Positions 42,473 through 50,396 of a stretch of 64,000 bases of DNA are shown here, piece after piece (position 1 is the stretch's first letter; the number at the start of each line of letters is the position of its first letter). A program made the position numbers and the translations under genes. Location of the stretch: NCBI RefSeq assembly GCF_900177425.1, contig NZ_LT840184.1:5417189-5481188 (forward strand), given 5' to 3'. The notes beneath the pieces were generated by a model that saw only the letters and a list, made by a program, of their open reading frames with translations, was not told the origin of the DNA and searched no databases. This DNA comes from Paenibacillus uliginis N3/975. Lineage in GTDB: Bacteria; Bacillota; Bacilli; Paenibacillales; Paenibacillaceae.

Positions 42473-44446
42473 CTATACTTTAAACTTGGACAGCTCTTTG
42501 CGAAGTTCTCCGACTACAGCTTCCAGCTCCTGTACCGAAGAAGAGATTTCCTCAATTGAACCAATCTGCTCTTCGGCAGCTGCGGCCGCATTGCTTGCGT
42601 CTTTGGAGGTCAGACTTGCAATGGATTTCATCTCTTCCACCGAAGCGCTCACCTGCTCCGAACCTGCCGACATTTCCTCGGAAGCGGCAGACACTTCCAA
42701 AATATGCTCGGCAACATTACGGGAGGCATGGAGAATGTTAGCGAACTTCTCACGTACCTCTTCGATCAGCGTAATACCTTCTTGAACATCTTTACGGCTG
42801 TCTTCCATCACTTGAACAGCGTTTAACGTATCCTCACGGATTTCGGTAATGATTTGTGCGATCTTATCTGTAGATTCTTCGGATTGTCCCGCCAGCTTCT
42901 TCACCTCTTCAGCTACGACAGCAAAGCCGCGACCATGCTCCCCTGCTCTAGCTGCTTCTATCGATGCATTCAGAGACAACAGACGAATCCGGGAAGTAAT
43001 TTCGGTAATGAAGCCCAAAATCTTCTCAATCTCATGGGAACGTTCACTCAGTTGTTCAATAGCTGTTCCTACCTTGGTCGTTCCTTCACCAATGTTGCCG
43101 ATCTGAATAACAGTCTGTTCAACCACGGCCGCACCTGTCTCAGCATGGCCTGCTGCTTCCTGTGCAGCTTCGGAAACCATGGAGGAAGTTTCAGCAATCT
43201 TCACAATGCCGCTGGCCATATCGCTCATCGACAATGCAATTTCTTCCGAGCCGGAGGCATGGGTCGTCGCTCCATCTGCAATTTGGCGAATGGAAGAACC
43301 GATAACGTTCACACTCTTTTTCGCAGAATCAATACCGCTAGAAACAGATTCAGTCACATTTATAACCTGGTTCGACGAATTATTTACGCCCTCGATCAGA
43401 TGTTTCAAGTGGGATACCGTTTGATTAAAATCGCCCGAAAGCACAGCCACTTCATCTTTTCCTCGAACCTGAATCGTCTTTGTCAAATCCCCTTGGGCCA
43501 CATCCTTCACAGCTGAGTTCAGCATCTGAATTGGACGAACCAGACGTACAGTGAACAGGTAAGCAACAGCAAAAGCAACAATCAATGAGATAACCGAAAT
43601 GATCACAAGCGTATTCATCAGTTTGGCAATCGGAGCATGCAGTTCTTTGGTTGGTGCCGCAACAAACACCCCCCAATTATCAGTTGTTGGTGCAAAAGCA
43701 GCCGAGTAAGTTGTATTGTTCTGGTGCTTAGTATAATTAAATACACCCGATTTCCCCTGAATTACTTGTTCATAGGCCAAGGTGACCGGCTTAACATTTT
43801 GTTCCTGGACGGTCTTTTGCAGAATTAGCTCCTTCTCGGGATGCCATATAAATTGACCTGACAGGCTTACCAGAAACGCATATCCCGTCTTACCAAATTT
43901 TTGGTTAGACACACTCTTCTGAACCGTATCAATCGGCAACGTCGCTCCTATGTAACCATACTGCTTGCCGTCTTTCATCAGCGGAACAAGCAGACTAATG
44001 ACGGTATTACCGGTACGGCTTGAATCTGTAGGTTCAGAGACTACAACCTTCCCCTCGCCCTTACTAATCTCCTGATGATGAGCACGACCAGACAAGTCTG
44101 TTGTTTTCCCAGTGAAGTTGATGACGTTTTTGGCGGTTAAGTCATGTGAAAAAAGGAATGTTTCAAATTCCTTATTGGATTCCTGTGCCTTCTGAACCAG
44201 TTTTAAATCCTCTTCCTTATTCCCAGTAAACAATTTTCCGACAGCCTCAATCTTGGCAATTTTAGTGTCAATAAATTCATTGATTTCCATTGCCAAATTT
44301 TCCGCGTTCAATCTTGCCTCTTCATCAATGCTTTTTTCCAACAGGCCAGAAGCGCTGTTATAGCTTACAATCGAGACGGATGCCAGACTGAGTAGCAGAA
44401 GCAGGCAAATCATACTAATCATTTTTTGCTTAAGACTTTTAAGCAT
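42473..44446 (-). CDS. Methyl-accepting chemotaxis protein 1 (dCACHE sensor)
   Basis: The 657-residue receptor has an N-terminal span (~9-30), a double-CACHE extracellular domain (~35-275; GKTGYAFLVSLSGQFIWHPE), a second span (~280-303), HAMP (VRLVRPIQMLNSAVKDVAQG), and a long cytoplasmic coiled coil with the signalling tip RIRLLSLNASIEAARAGEHG. dCACHE domains typically bind amino acids, amines or organic acids. GGGGGAGG lies 10 nt upstream of ATG 44446. A sigma-D promoter lies at 44613-44639. It is highly similar to chemoreceptor 2 at 45887. Confidence 0.92.
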   Translation of the reverse strand: MLKSLKQKMISMICLLLLLSLASVSIVSYNSASGLLEKSIDEEARLNAENLAMEINEFIDTKIAKIEAVGKLFTGNKEEDLKLVQKAQESNKEFETFLFSHDLTAKNVINFTGKTTDLSGRAHHQEISKGEGKVVVSEPTDSSRTGNTVISLLVPLMKDGKQYGYIGATLPIDTVQKSVSNQKFGKTGYAFLVSLSGQFIWHPEKELILQKTVQEQNVKPVTLAYEQVIQGKSGVFNYTKHQNNTTYSAAFAPTTDNWGVFVAAPTKELHAPIAKLMNTLVIISVISLIVAFAVAYLFTVRLVRPIQMLNSAVKDVAQGDLTKTIQVRGKDEVAVLSGDFNQTVSHLKHLIEGVNNSSNQVINVTESVSSGIDSAKKSVNVIGSSIRQIADGATTHASGSEEIALSMSDMASGIVKIAETSSMVSEAAQEAAGHAETGAAVVEQTVIQIGNIGEGTTKVGTAIEQLSERSHEIEKILGFITEITSRIRLLSLNASIEAARAGEHGRGFAVVAEEVKKLAGQSEESTDKIAQIITEIREDTLNAVQVMEDSRKDVQEGITLIEEVREKFANILHASRNVAEHILEVSAASEEMSAGSEQVSASVEEMKSIASLTSKDASNAAAAAEEQIGSIEEISSSVQELEAVVGELRKELSKFKV

Positions 44447-44612
44447 TACAGTAAATCCTCCCCCAATAAAGTTCCGGGGCCCTATCCGATCATCTGTCCA
44501 CTATTTTTTGCGCAATGTTCTTTTTGTAAGAGGACAAAAATCTCCATCAAAATTAATATATTTTCAGCAAAATGTTCGGGATGAATTAGGCGGTAAGACT
44601 CCACATATGTTC

Positions 44613-44639
44613 TTATCGGCATCAACTTTTCACTTTTTA
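44613..44639 (-). promoter_or_regulatory. Sigma-D (motility) promoter of chemoreceptor 1
   Basis: On the minus strand TAAA (44636-44639), exactly 15 bp, GCCGATAA (44613-44620), the sigma-D consensus (TAAA-N14-16-GCCGATAT). Confidence 0.85.
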
Positions 44640-44736
44640 AGTGAAAACATGAAAATTGCATAAAAAAGTTATTTTCATAGATAGCATTCATCTATCTATA
44701 AATCCAGACTAAAAACCTAAGAAAATTCCCTTGTCG

Positions 44737-44832
44737 TGTACAAAAAGCACATGATAGATGAGTAAAAGGTAGGTATCTACGAAAAAAACAGCAGGCTGGA
44801 AAAATTCCAGACCTGCTGTTTTCATTCGAATA
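44737..44832. repeat. Duplicated remnant of the ABC permease 3' end and terminator
   Basis: Roughly 85% identical to 42372-42467: TGTACAAAAAGC...GATGA(A/G)TAAAAGGTAG, then the terminator hairpin and CGAATAC. The first part would encode YKKHMIDE-stop, a relic of the permease C terminus with no gene attached. It marks the edge of a local duplication. Confidence 0.8.
44785..44822 (-). terminator. Terminator of the binding-protein gene
   Basis: AAAACAGCAGG pairs with CCTGCTGTTTT around CTGGAA/TTCCAG; on the minus strand it ends in TTTTTTTCG. Part of the duplicated segment. Confidence 0.85.
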
Positions 44833-45690
44833 CTATTGCAACCATTTTTTGTCGAGAACGTCGAACTTGCCTTGAAGCTCCATTTCATCCATCCACATTT
44901 CCAAGTAGCTTGCATATTCAAAGTCACCACGAGGAATCATGTAACCTTTTTCACTGTTTGTGAAAGGCTTGTCTGTCAAAGCTGCATACAGTCTGGAATC
45001 AGCCTTTGCATAAGTAATTGCTTCTACAGTATCCGTAATCATAACATCATAAGTGCCGTCTGCAACCAAGTGAGGAATGTCCAGGTTGTTAGGAACAACG
45101 GTAACATTAGCTTTAGTCAGGTGCTGGCGAACGAATACTTCGTTAGTACCACCTGGGTTTACACCGATACGTACTGTCGGTTTGTTGATGTCTTCGATAG
45201 ATAGGTATTTACCTTTATCTTCTGCACGGATCAAAGGCGCTTTACCGAAGGAAACATAACCTTGGGATACATAAGCGGTTTTTTGTCTAGCTGTGTTACG
45301 GGTAACACCACCAACAGCGATATCAAACTTGTCATCCTGCAGGTCTTTCATCATAGTGGACCATGTTGTGTTCACAAAACGAACTTCAACACCCAGATCT
45401 TTACCAAGCTCAATCGCTGCATCAACGTCGTAGCCTTCATACTTATTCGTTTTAGGATCCAAATATGTAAACGGTTTGTAGTCTCCGGTCATACCTACCC
45501 GAATGTATCCTTTATCAATGATTTTATCAAGCTGGGATTGAGCTTTCTTTTGTTGTCCCGGTGCATGCTCGGAAGCCGATTTTGCGGATGCGGATGGTGT
45601 GGTAAGCAGCTCGTTCGCGGCGAAGCCTGTTCCTACCAATGATAAGCTGACTACGCCAGCAATTACTACTTTTTTCCAATTCTTTAACAT
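44833..45690 (-). CDS. Secreted solute-binding-fold protein resembling cyclohexadienyl dehydratase (PheC)
   Basis: The 285-residue protein has a Sec signal peptide (KKVVIAGVVSLSLVGTGFAA) but no lipobox Cys. The type II binding fold matches PheC/cyclohexadienyl dehydratase point for point: RVGMTGDYKPFTY, TTWSTMMKDLQDDKFDIAVG, GVNPGGTNEVF and VMITDTVEA. E184 in NPGGTNE corresponds to what I recall as the catalytic Glu of that enzyme; W110 is also kept. It may make phenylpyruvate/phenylalanine from prephenate/arogenate outside the cell, or may simply bind a ligand for the flanking chemoreceptors. GGAGG 9 nt upstream of ATG 45690. No permease or ATPase gene adjoins. Confidence 0.75.
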   Translation of the reverse strand: MLKNWKKVVIAGVVSLSLVGTGFAANELLTTPSASAKSASEHAPGQQKKAQSQLDKIIDKGYIRVGMTGDYKPFTYLDPKTNKYEGYDVDAAIELGKDLGVEVRFVNTTWSTMMKDLQDDKFDIAVGGVTRNTARQKTAYVSQGYVSFGKAPLIRAEDKGKYLSIEDINKPTVRIGVNPGGTNEVFVRQHLTKANVTVVPNNLDIPHLVADGTYDVMITDTVEAITYAKADSRLYAALTDKPFTNSEKGYMIPRGDFEYASYLEMWMDEMELQGKFDVLDKKWLQ

Positions 45691-45886
45691 GTGTTGTTTC
45701 CTCCGATTTCTTCCTGTTGATTAGTTTTGTTGCTGCTTAAATGGCTGTTCAAGCAGACCTCTAAGCTTTGTTGCTCTGTTGCTCTGTTACTTCTAAAAAT
45801 ACTACTGCTTACCCAAGTCCAACCCTTACAGGCATCCCCCCTTTCAAGTGCCCTGCACACCGAACTTGGGAGTAGCATCATTTCAT

Positions 45887-47854
45887 CTATACTTTAAACT
45901 TGGACAGCTCTTCTCGTAGTTCTCCGACTACAGCTTCCAGCTGCTGTACCGAAGACGAGATATCCTCAATCGAACCAATTTGTTCTTCGGCAGCTGTCGC
46001 CGCATTACTTGCGTCTTTAGAGGTCAGGTTCGCAATCGATTTCAATTCTTCAACCGAAGCGCTCACCTGCTCCGAACCTGCCGACATTTCCTCGGAAGCG
46101 GCGGACACTTCCAGAATATGCTCGGCAACATTGCGGGAAGCATGAAGTATGTTAGCGAACTTCTCGCGCACATCTTCGATCAGCGTAATGCCTTCCTGAA
46201 CATCTTTGCGGCTCACATCCATCACCTGAACGGCGTTTAACGTATCCTCGCGAATCTCGGAAATCAGGCGAGCGATCTGATCTGTAGACTCCTCTGACTG
46301 TCCGGCAAGCTTCTTAACCTCTTCGGCAACGACAGCAAATCCGCGTCCGTGCTCACCCGCTCTAGCTGCTTCGATCGATGCATTCAGAGATAACAGACGG
46401 ATCTGGGAAGTAATCTCCGTAATAAAGCTCAAAATCTCCTCAATTTCATGGGATCGTTCATTCAGTCGTTCAATAGCCGTTCCAACCTTGGACGTACCTT
46501 CACCAATGCTGCCGATCTGAATAACGGCCTGTTCAACTACAGTCGCACCTGTCTCGGCATGGCCTGCTGCTTCCTGTGCGGCCTCGGAAACCATCGAGGA
46601 AGTTTCGGCAATCTTCACAACGCCGCTGGCCATATCACTCATAGACATAGCAATTTCTTCCGAGCTGGAGGCATGGGTAGTCGCCCCATCAGCAATTTGG
46701 CGAATGGAGGAACCGATAACGTTAACATTCTTTTTCGCGGAATCAATGCCGCTAGAAACAACTTGGGTTTCGTGCATCACCTGGTTCGAAGATTTCGTTA
46801 CACCCTCGATCAGGTGTTTCAAGTGAGATACGGTTTGGTTGAAGTCACCCGAAAGTACAGCCACTTCGTCTTTTCCTTGAACCTGAATCGTCTTTGTCAA
46901 ATCCCCTTGGGCTACTTCCTTCACGGCCGAGTTCAGCTTCTGAATTGGACGAACAAGATGTACAGTGAACCGGTAAGCAATAACAATAGCCACAATCAGG
47001 GCAATGATTGAAATGATCACCAGCGTATTCATCAGCTTGGTAATCGGAGCATACAGTTCATTTGTTGGAGCAGCAACGAACACACCCCAGTTATAAGTTG
47101 ACGGCGTATAGGCAGCCGAGTAATTTGTGTTGTTCTGGGTATATTCTAAATTGCCTGATTTAGCTTGCTTTACGTTTTCATAGGCGCTGACCACTTTTGG
47201 AATATTGATATCGTGGACGGATTTTTGCAGTACATAATCCTTATCCGGATGCCACATGAATTTACCAGAATTGCTGAGGAGATAAGCGTATCCTGTTTTT
47301 CCGAATGTTTGAGTGGATACACTCTTCTGAACCTCATCAATCGGCAGCGTTGATCCCATATAACCATACTGCTTACCGTCTTTCATCAGTGGAAGAATCA
47401 TCGTAACGATGTTATTACCGGTACGTTTGGACACTACAGGTTCAGAGATTACAATCTTCCCCTCGCCCTTACCAGACTCCTGATAGTGAGCACGGTCGGA
47501 CACATCCGTTGTTTCCCCGAGGAAGTTAATGACGTTTTTACCTGTTAAGTCATACGAGAAAAAGAAGGTTTCATATTCCTCATTTAATTCTTGTGCCTTC
47601 TGAATCAGTTTTAAATCCTGTTCCTTATTCCCTGTAATCAGTTTTCCGATGGACTCAACCTTGGCAATTTTAGTGTCAAGGAATTCATTGATTCGCATCG
47701 CCAGGTTCTCAGCGTTCAGCATCGCCTCTTTATTAATACTTTCTTTCAACAGGCCAGAAGCGCTGTTGAAGCTTGCAATCGAGACCGATGCCAGACTGAG
47801 CAGCAGAAGCATGCAAATCATGAGAATCATTTTTTGCTTAAGACTTTTAAGCAT
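45887..47854 (-). CDS. Methyl-accepting chemotaxis protein 2 (paralogue of chemoreceptor 1)
   Basis: The 655-residue receptor has the same architecture as the neighbour: span, dCACHE (GKTGYAYLLSNSGKFMWHPD), span, HAMP, signalling tip QIRLLSLNASIEAARAGEHG. The cytoplasmic part is nearly identical, while the sensory domain differs more, as expected for divergence of ligand specificity. ATG at 47854 (GTG one codon earlier) with GGGGGA upstream. A sigma-D promoter lies at 48008-48034. The binding-protein gene follows 196 bp downstream and may be co-transcribed. Confidence 0.92.
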   Translation of the reverse strand: MLKSLKQKMILMICMLLLLSLASVSIASFNSASGLLKESINKEAMLNAENLAMRINEFLDTKIAKVESIGKLITGNKEQDLKLIQKAQELNEEYETFFFSYDLTGKNVINFLGETTDVSDRAHYQESGKGEGKIVISEPVVSKRTGNNIVTMILPLMKDGKQYGYMGSTLPIDEVQKSVSTQTFGKTGYAYLLSNSGKFMWHPDKDYVLQKSVHDINIPKVVSAYENVKQAKSGNLEYTQNNTNYSAAYTPSTYNWGVFVAAPTNELYAPITKLMNTLVIISIIALIVAIVIAYRFTVHLVRPIQKLNSAVKEVAQGDLTKTIQVQGKDEVAVLSGDFNQTVSHLKHLIEGVTKSSNQVMHETQVVSSGIDSAKKNVNVIGSSIRQIADGATTHASSSEEIAMSMSDMASGVVKIAETSSMVSEAAQEAAGHAETGATVVEQAVIQIGSIGEGTSKVGTAIERLNERSHEIEEILSFITEITSQIRLLSLNASIEAARAGEHGRGFAVVAEEVKKLAGQSEESTDQIARLISEIREDTLNAVQVMDVSRKDVQEGITLIEDVREKFANILHASRNVAEHILEVSAASEEMSAGSEQVSASVEELKSIANLTSKDASNAATAAEEQIGSIEDISSSVQQLEAVVGELREELSKFKV

Positions 47855-48007
47855 CACAGTAAATCCCCCTAATATAGTTCCAGGATCCTACCCCTTCATC
47901 TGTCCACTGTTTTTTGCGTATGTTCTTTTTGCAAGAGGACAGCTATCTCCATCCAAATTTACCAAAATGTTTGGGATAAATTAAGCGGCAAGACTCCATA
48001 TATGTTG

Positions 48008-48034
48008 TTATCGGCATCCTCTTTCCAGTTTTTG
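48008..48034 (-). promoter_or_regulatory. Sigma-D promoter of chemoreceptor 2
   Basis: On the minus strand CAAA (48031-48034), 15 bp, GCCGATAA (48008-48015). The -35 box has one change from TAAA relative to the paralogue. The rest of the gap up to 48207 holds nothing I can identify. Confidence 0.75.
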
Positions 48035-48207
48035 AGTGAAAGAAATCACAAAAAACAGTTTAATTTTAGATGTGACCTTCACCTATCAAAAGCAAGAACA
48101 GCAACCTCCCTCCTTAAGTACCATAACCACAGACCCATTAGGTTGCGGGACGATTTCCATTTACAGCAAGCTCCATCTGGGACGCCGAATAGATGAGGGC
48201 TCCACAA

Positions 48208-48255
48208 AAAGAGACTGTTCGCTGCAGATTCACGCTGCTGCGAGACAGTCTCTTT
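48208..48255. terminator. Terminator of egsA
   Basis: AAAGAGACTGT pairs with ACAGTCTCTTT with inner GCAG/CTGC; T tracts on both strands. It sits directly after the egsA stop. Confidence 0.8.
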
Positions 48256-48258
48256 GTT

Positions 48259-49509
48259 TTATCGATTGCTATTCCGCTGCGGGTTCCAGCCATGCTCCTG
48301 CTGTCGTTCGTTATACGCCCGCAGGAGCGTATAACGGTTGGCACGTACGCGAGGGGCCTCCCGCAAGCTGCGATCCAGCAAATCATAGTTTATGCCAAGC
48401 TCGATCGGTAATACGGTTCCACCGACAGTTCTTAGCAAGCCCCGAAGAGTCTCCTCATCCGGTATAAGAGCAATTTCTTTGGCAATAGCGTTCCAGTGTA
48501 CATAGATGGATGCAGCTCCGCCCTTGTCACCACTGCCGAAAGCTGCCTCGTAGCTCCATTTATCCGGCCCTTCTTTGGCGATCCGGTGATACAGCTTGGA
48601 AATTTCAATACAAGCTGCGCCCACCTTGGCTCCGTGGAGAAGCTGCTTTTTGCCAAGACGAATGTACTCCATTTCCCAATAGTGTGACAAATGATGTTCC
48701 GAACCGGAAGCCGGGTGTGATTGAGCGAATAACAGCATGGCCAGCCCCGATTCAACCAGCGCTTCCATCAGAATCGTAACACCTGCTTCACTCCGCTCTG
48801 CTATTGAGCTGATATGATCCACACATTTTTGCAGCGCAGATCTTGTGATTTCAACGGAACGCTCCATATAAGGCTCTCCGGCAATCATGGAGCTAAACCT
48901 CCAGTCGAACAGAGACGTATACTTACCTAGCATATCCCCGAACCCCGCTGCAACGAGTCGCGCTGGAGCCCGGGTCAGAATGTCGGTATCCGCAAACATC
49001 GCCGACGGGCCGATGGCCGGAATCGTTACTTTCTCACCGCGGGCGATAATCGATGCCCCCTTCGAATTAAAGCCGTCTACCGAAGGCGCTGTCGGCACAG
49101 CCACAAATGGAATGGCAGTTGTATAAGCGGCGTAACGCGAGATATCATGAATCGTCCCCCCGCCAACCGCCAGAACAACTTCAGCGTCAAACTGTTGAAT
49201 GTCGAGAATGGCCTGAATAAGTGAAGCCTCGTCAGCCAGAACATCTCCTTTGGCGTCAGGACGAAGCGTAGTCATATGAACAGCTATTCCGGATCCCTGC
49301 AGCAACGGCTCCAAAGTACGTCCGGCACATTTATACGTATTGGAATCCACAACGACTACAGCCCTTATGAACCCTTTTTGCCCAAGATATTCGGGTATTT
49401 CCTTAATTGCTCCCGGCTCGATGCGAATGACATCCACACCTTCCAAACGGCTCTGTTCTTCTCCCAAATCCAATGTCTGCTGTCTGATTCTCTTCAATAT
49501 ATCCGTCAT
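48259..49509 (-). CDS. egsA: sn-Glycerol-1-phosphate dehydrogenase (AraM/EgsA family)
   Basis: The 416-residue protein starts MTDILKRIRQQTLDLGEEQS. NAD-binding loop VLAVGGGTIHDISRYAAYTT, VDGFNSKGA, and metal-ligand regions HPASGSEHHLSHYWEM and LLHGAKVG identify the iron-alcohol-dehydrogenase-like G1P dehydrogenase family; B. subtilis AraM makes G1P for heptaprenylglyceryl phosphate, a bacterial archaeal-type lipid. ATG at 49509 follows AGGGAAG; the frame continues 39 codons upstream into an ABC-ATPase remnant, which is not part of the family. Confidence 0.88.
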   Translation of the reverse strand: MTDILKRIRQQTLDLGEEQSRLEGVDVIRIEPGAIKEIPEYLGQKGFIRAVVVVDSNTYKCAGRTLEPLLQGSGIAVHMTTLRPDAKGDVLADEASLIQAILDIQQFDAEVVLAVGGGTIHDISRYAAYTTAIPFVAVPTAPSVDGFNSKGASIIARGEKVTIPAIGPSAMFADTDILTRAPARLVAAGFGDMLGKYTSLFDWRFSSMIAGEPYMERSVEITRSALQKCVDHISSIAERSEAGVTILMEALVESGLAMLLFAQSHPASGSEHHLSHYWEMEYIRLGKKQLLHGAKVGAACIEISKLYHRIAKEGPDKWSYEAAFGSGDKGGAASIYVHWNAIAKEIALIPDEETLRGLLRTVGGTVLPIELGINYDLLDRSLREAPRVRANRYTLLRAYNERQQEHGWNPQRNSNR

Positions 49510-49536
49510 ATAGTCTTCCCTTCCCTGCTGCTTGCT

Positions 49537-49626
49537 ATTTTCCATCCTCAATCTGAGGTTCAAATTCTGAATGACGGTATGATGATCGAATTGCTTGGAT
49601 ACTTTCACAAATTCGATGGATGCCAA
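49537..49626 (-). pseudogene. Remnant of an ABC ATPase 5' end (UgpC/MsmK type), in frame with egsA
   Basis: From a TTG codon at 49626 the frame reads MASIEFVKVSKQFDHHTVIQ then NLNLRL, the characteristic opening of sugar-ABC ATPases (MASIEFKxVSKxF...VIxNLNLxI). It breaks off before Walker A, at RMENSKQQG, and runs into the egsA leader. A deletion that removed the rest of the ATPase gene is the simplest reading. Confidence 0.6.
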
Positions 49627-49822
49627 GCGCTATTTAATTTGATTGTAGGATTTAAACATTTACGCAGTGTTAGACCAAATCACAGGTTTTGTAAATGCAG
49701 ACGGGAAGCGAAGATTTAACATAGGTAACAGTTCTCCCTTACACTTGAATCAGATTCGCCATTCATACCGTGGTAACGGGCAAAGAAGCGTCAAATTCGG
49801 AGTTTCATGCTGCTTCCTGACC

Positions 49823-49866
49823 AAAAAGGCTCATGTGCCCCGCTTTGGGGAAACAAGAGCCTTTTT
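49823..49866. terminator. Terminator of the 92-residue gene
   Basis: AAAAAGGCTC pairs with GAGCCTTTTT around an inner CCCC/GGGG hairpin; T tracts on both strands. Confidence 0.85.
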
Positions 49867-49879
49867 CTTTGAAGTCAAC

Positions 49880-50158
49880 TTAGTCCATATATCCGGCAAG
49901 TCCTTTTTTCATGAGATAGTCCATCTCACTATCCAAAATATTTTCTACCGTCAGCTCGTCCAGCTTTACATCCTTGCGGCTCATGACGTAATCCACCAGG
50001 TCATCACTATCGATATCGATATCTCCTTTGGCACCCTTGTGCGCGTTATCGATATAGGCCTGTTCATGCTTCAGTACAAGCCGGATGTCTTGCGGAGTGG
50101 CCTTCGTTTTGCTCCCAATATATTCGACAAGCTCTTGCTCGTTCACTGTTTTATCCAT
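49880..50158 (-). CDS. Conserved-looking acidic protein of 92 residues, function unknown
   Basis: It starts MDKTVNEQELVEYIGSKTKA; the segment ELVEYIGSKTKATPQDIRLVL resembles the helical start of HU-like or phage helix-turn domains, but the basic DNA-binding arm is missing. Acidic (DIDIDSDDLVDYVMSRKD), no span or signal. GGAG 9 nt upstream of the ATG and a terminator support expression. No function is claimed. Confidence 0.75.
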   Translation of the reverse strand: MDKTVNEQELVEYIGSKTKATPQDIRLVLKHEQAYIDNAHKGAKGDIDIDSDDLVDYVMSRKDVKLDELTVENILDSEMDYLMKKGLAGYMD

Positions 50159-50226
50159 TGTTATTCAGCTCCTAGAAGTAGATTACCGCCATTGTAACAG
50201 AAAGTGGTTCACGGGGAAAATAATAT

Positions 50227-50296
50227 GACGCTCCGCGTGCGAAACATTCCTACGATCGCTGTTGCCCCTGGATTTCTTGAACTATATTTCAAGAAT
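50227..50296. repeat. Dispersed repeat family A, copy A4 (truncated)
   Basis: GACGCTCCGCGTGCGAAACATTCC and ACGATCGCTGTTGCCCC match copy A3; the inner palindrome has become GATTTCTTGA...TCAAGAA. The right arm is absent. It lies in the leader of the malic enzyme gene. Confidence 0.7.
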
Positions 50297-50396
50297 GAAT
50301 CTAAAAGAAAGTATTACACAGCTAAAAAAAGGAATATGAACCTCTCTTCGCGAACTGTTTATCGTAAGTTATCTGATTATCATGATGGAGGTAACC

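Noticed and set aside
42854..43516. A 220-codon frame antisense to chemoreceptor 1 (and 46448-47011 antisense to chemoreceptor 2)
   Set aside because: Both are mirror images of the conserved receptor sequence; similarity between them reflects the receptor duplication, not a gene.
48036..48207. A coding fragment upstream of chemoreceptor 2 (frame starting MKEITKNSLILDVTF)
   Set aside because: No ribosome site, overlaps the sigma-D promoter region and runs into the egsA terminator; no family recognised.
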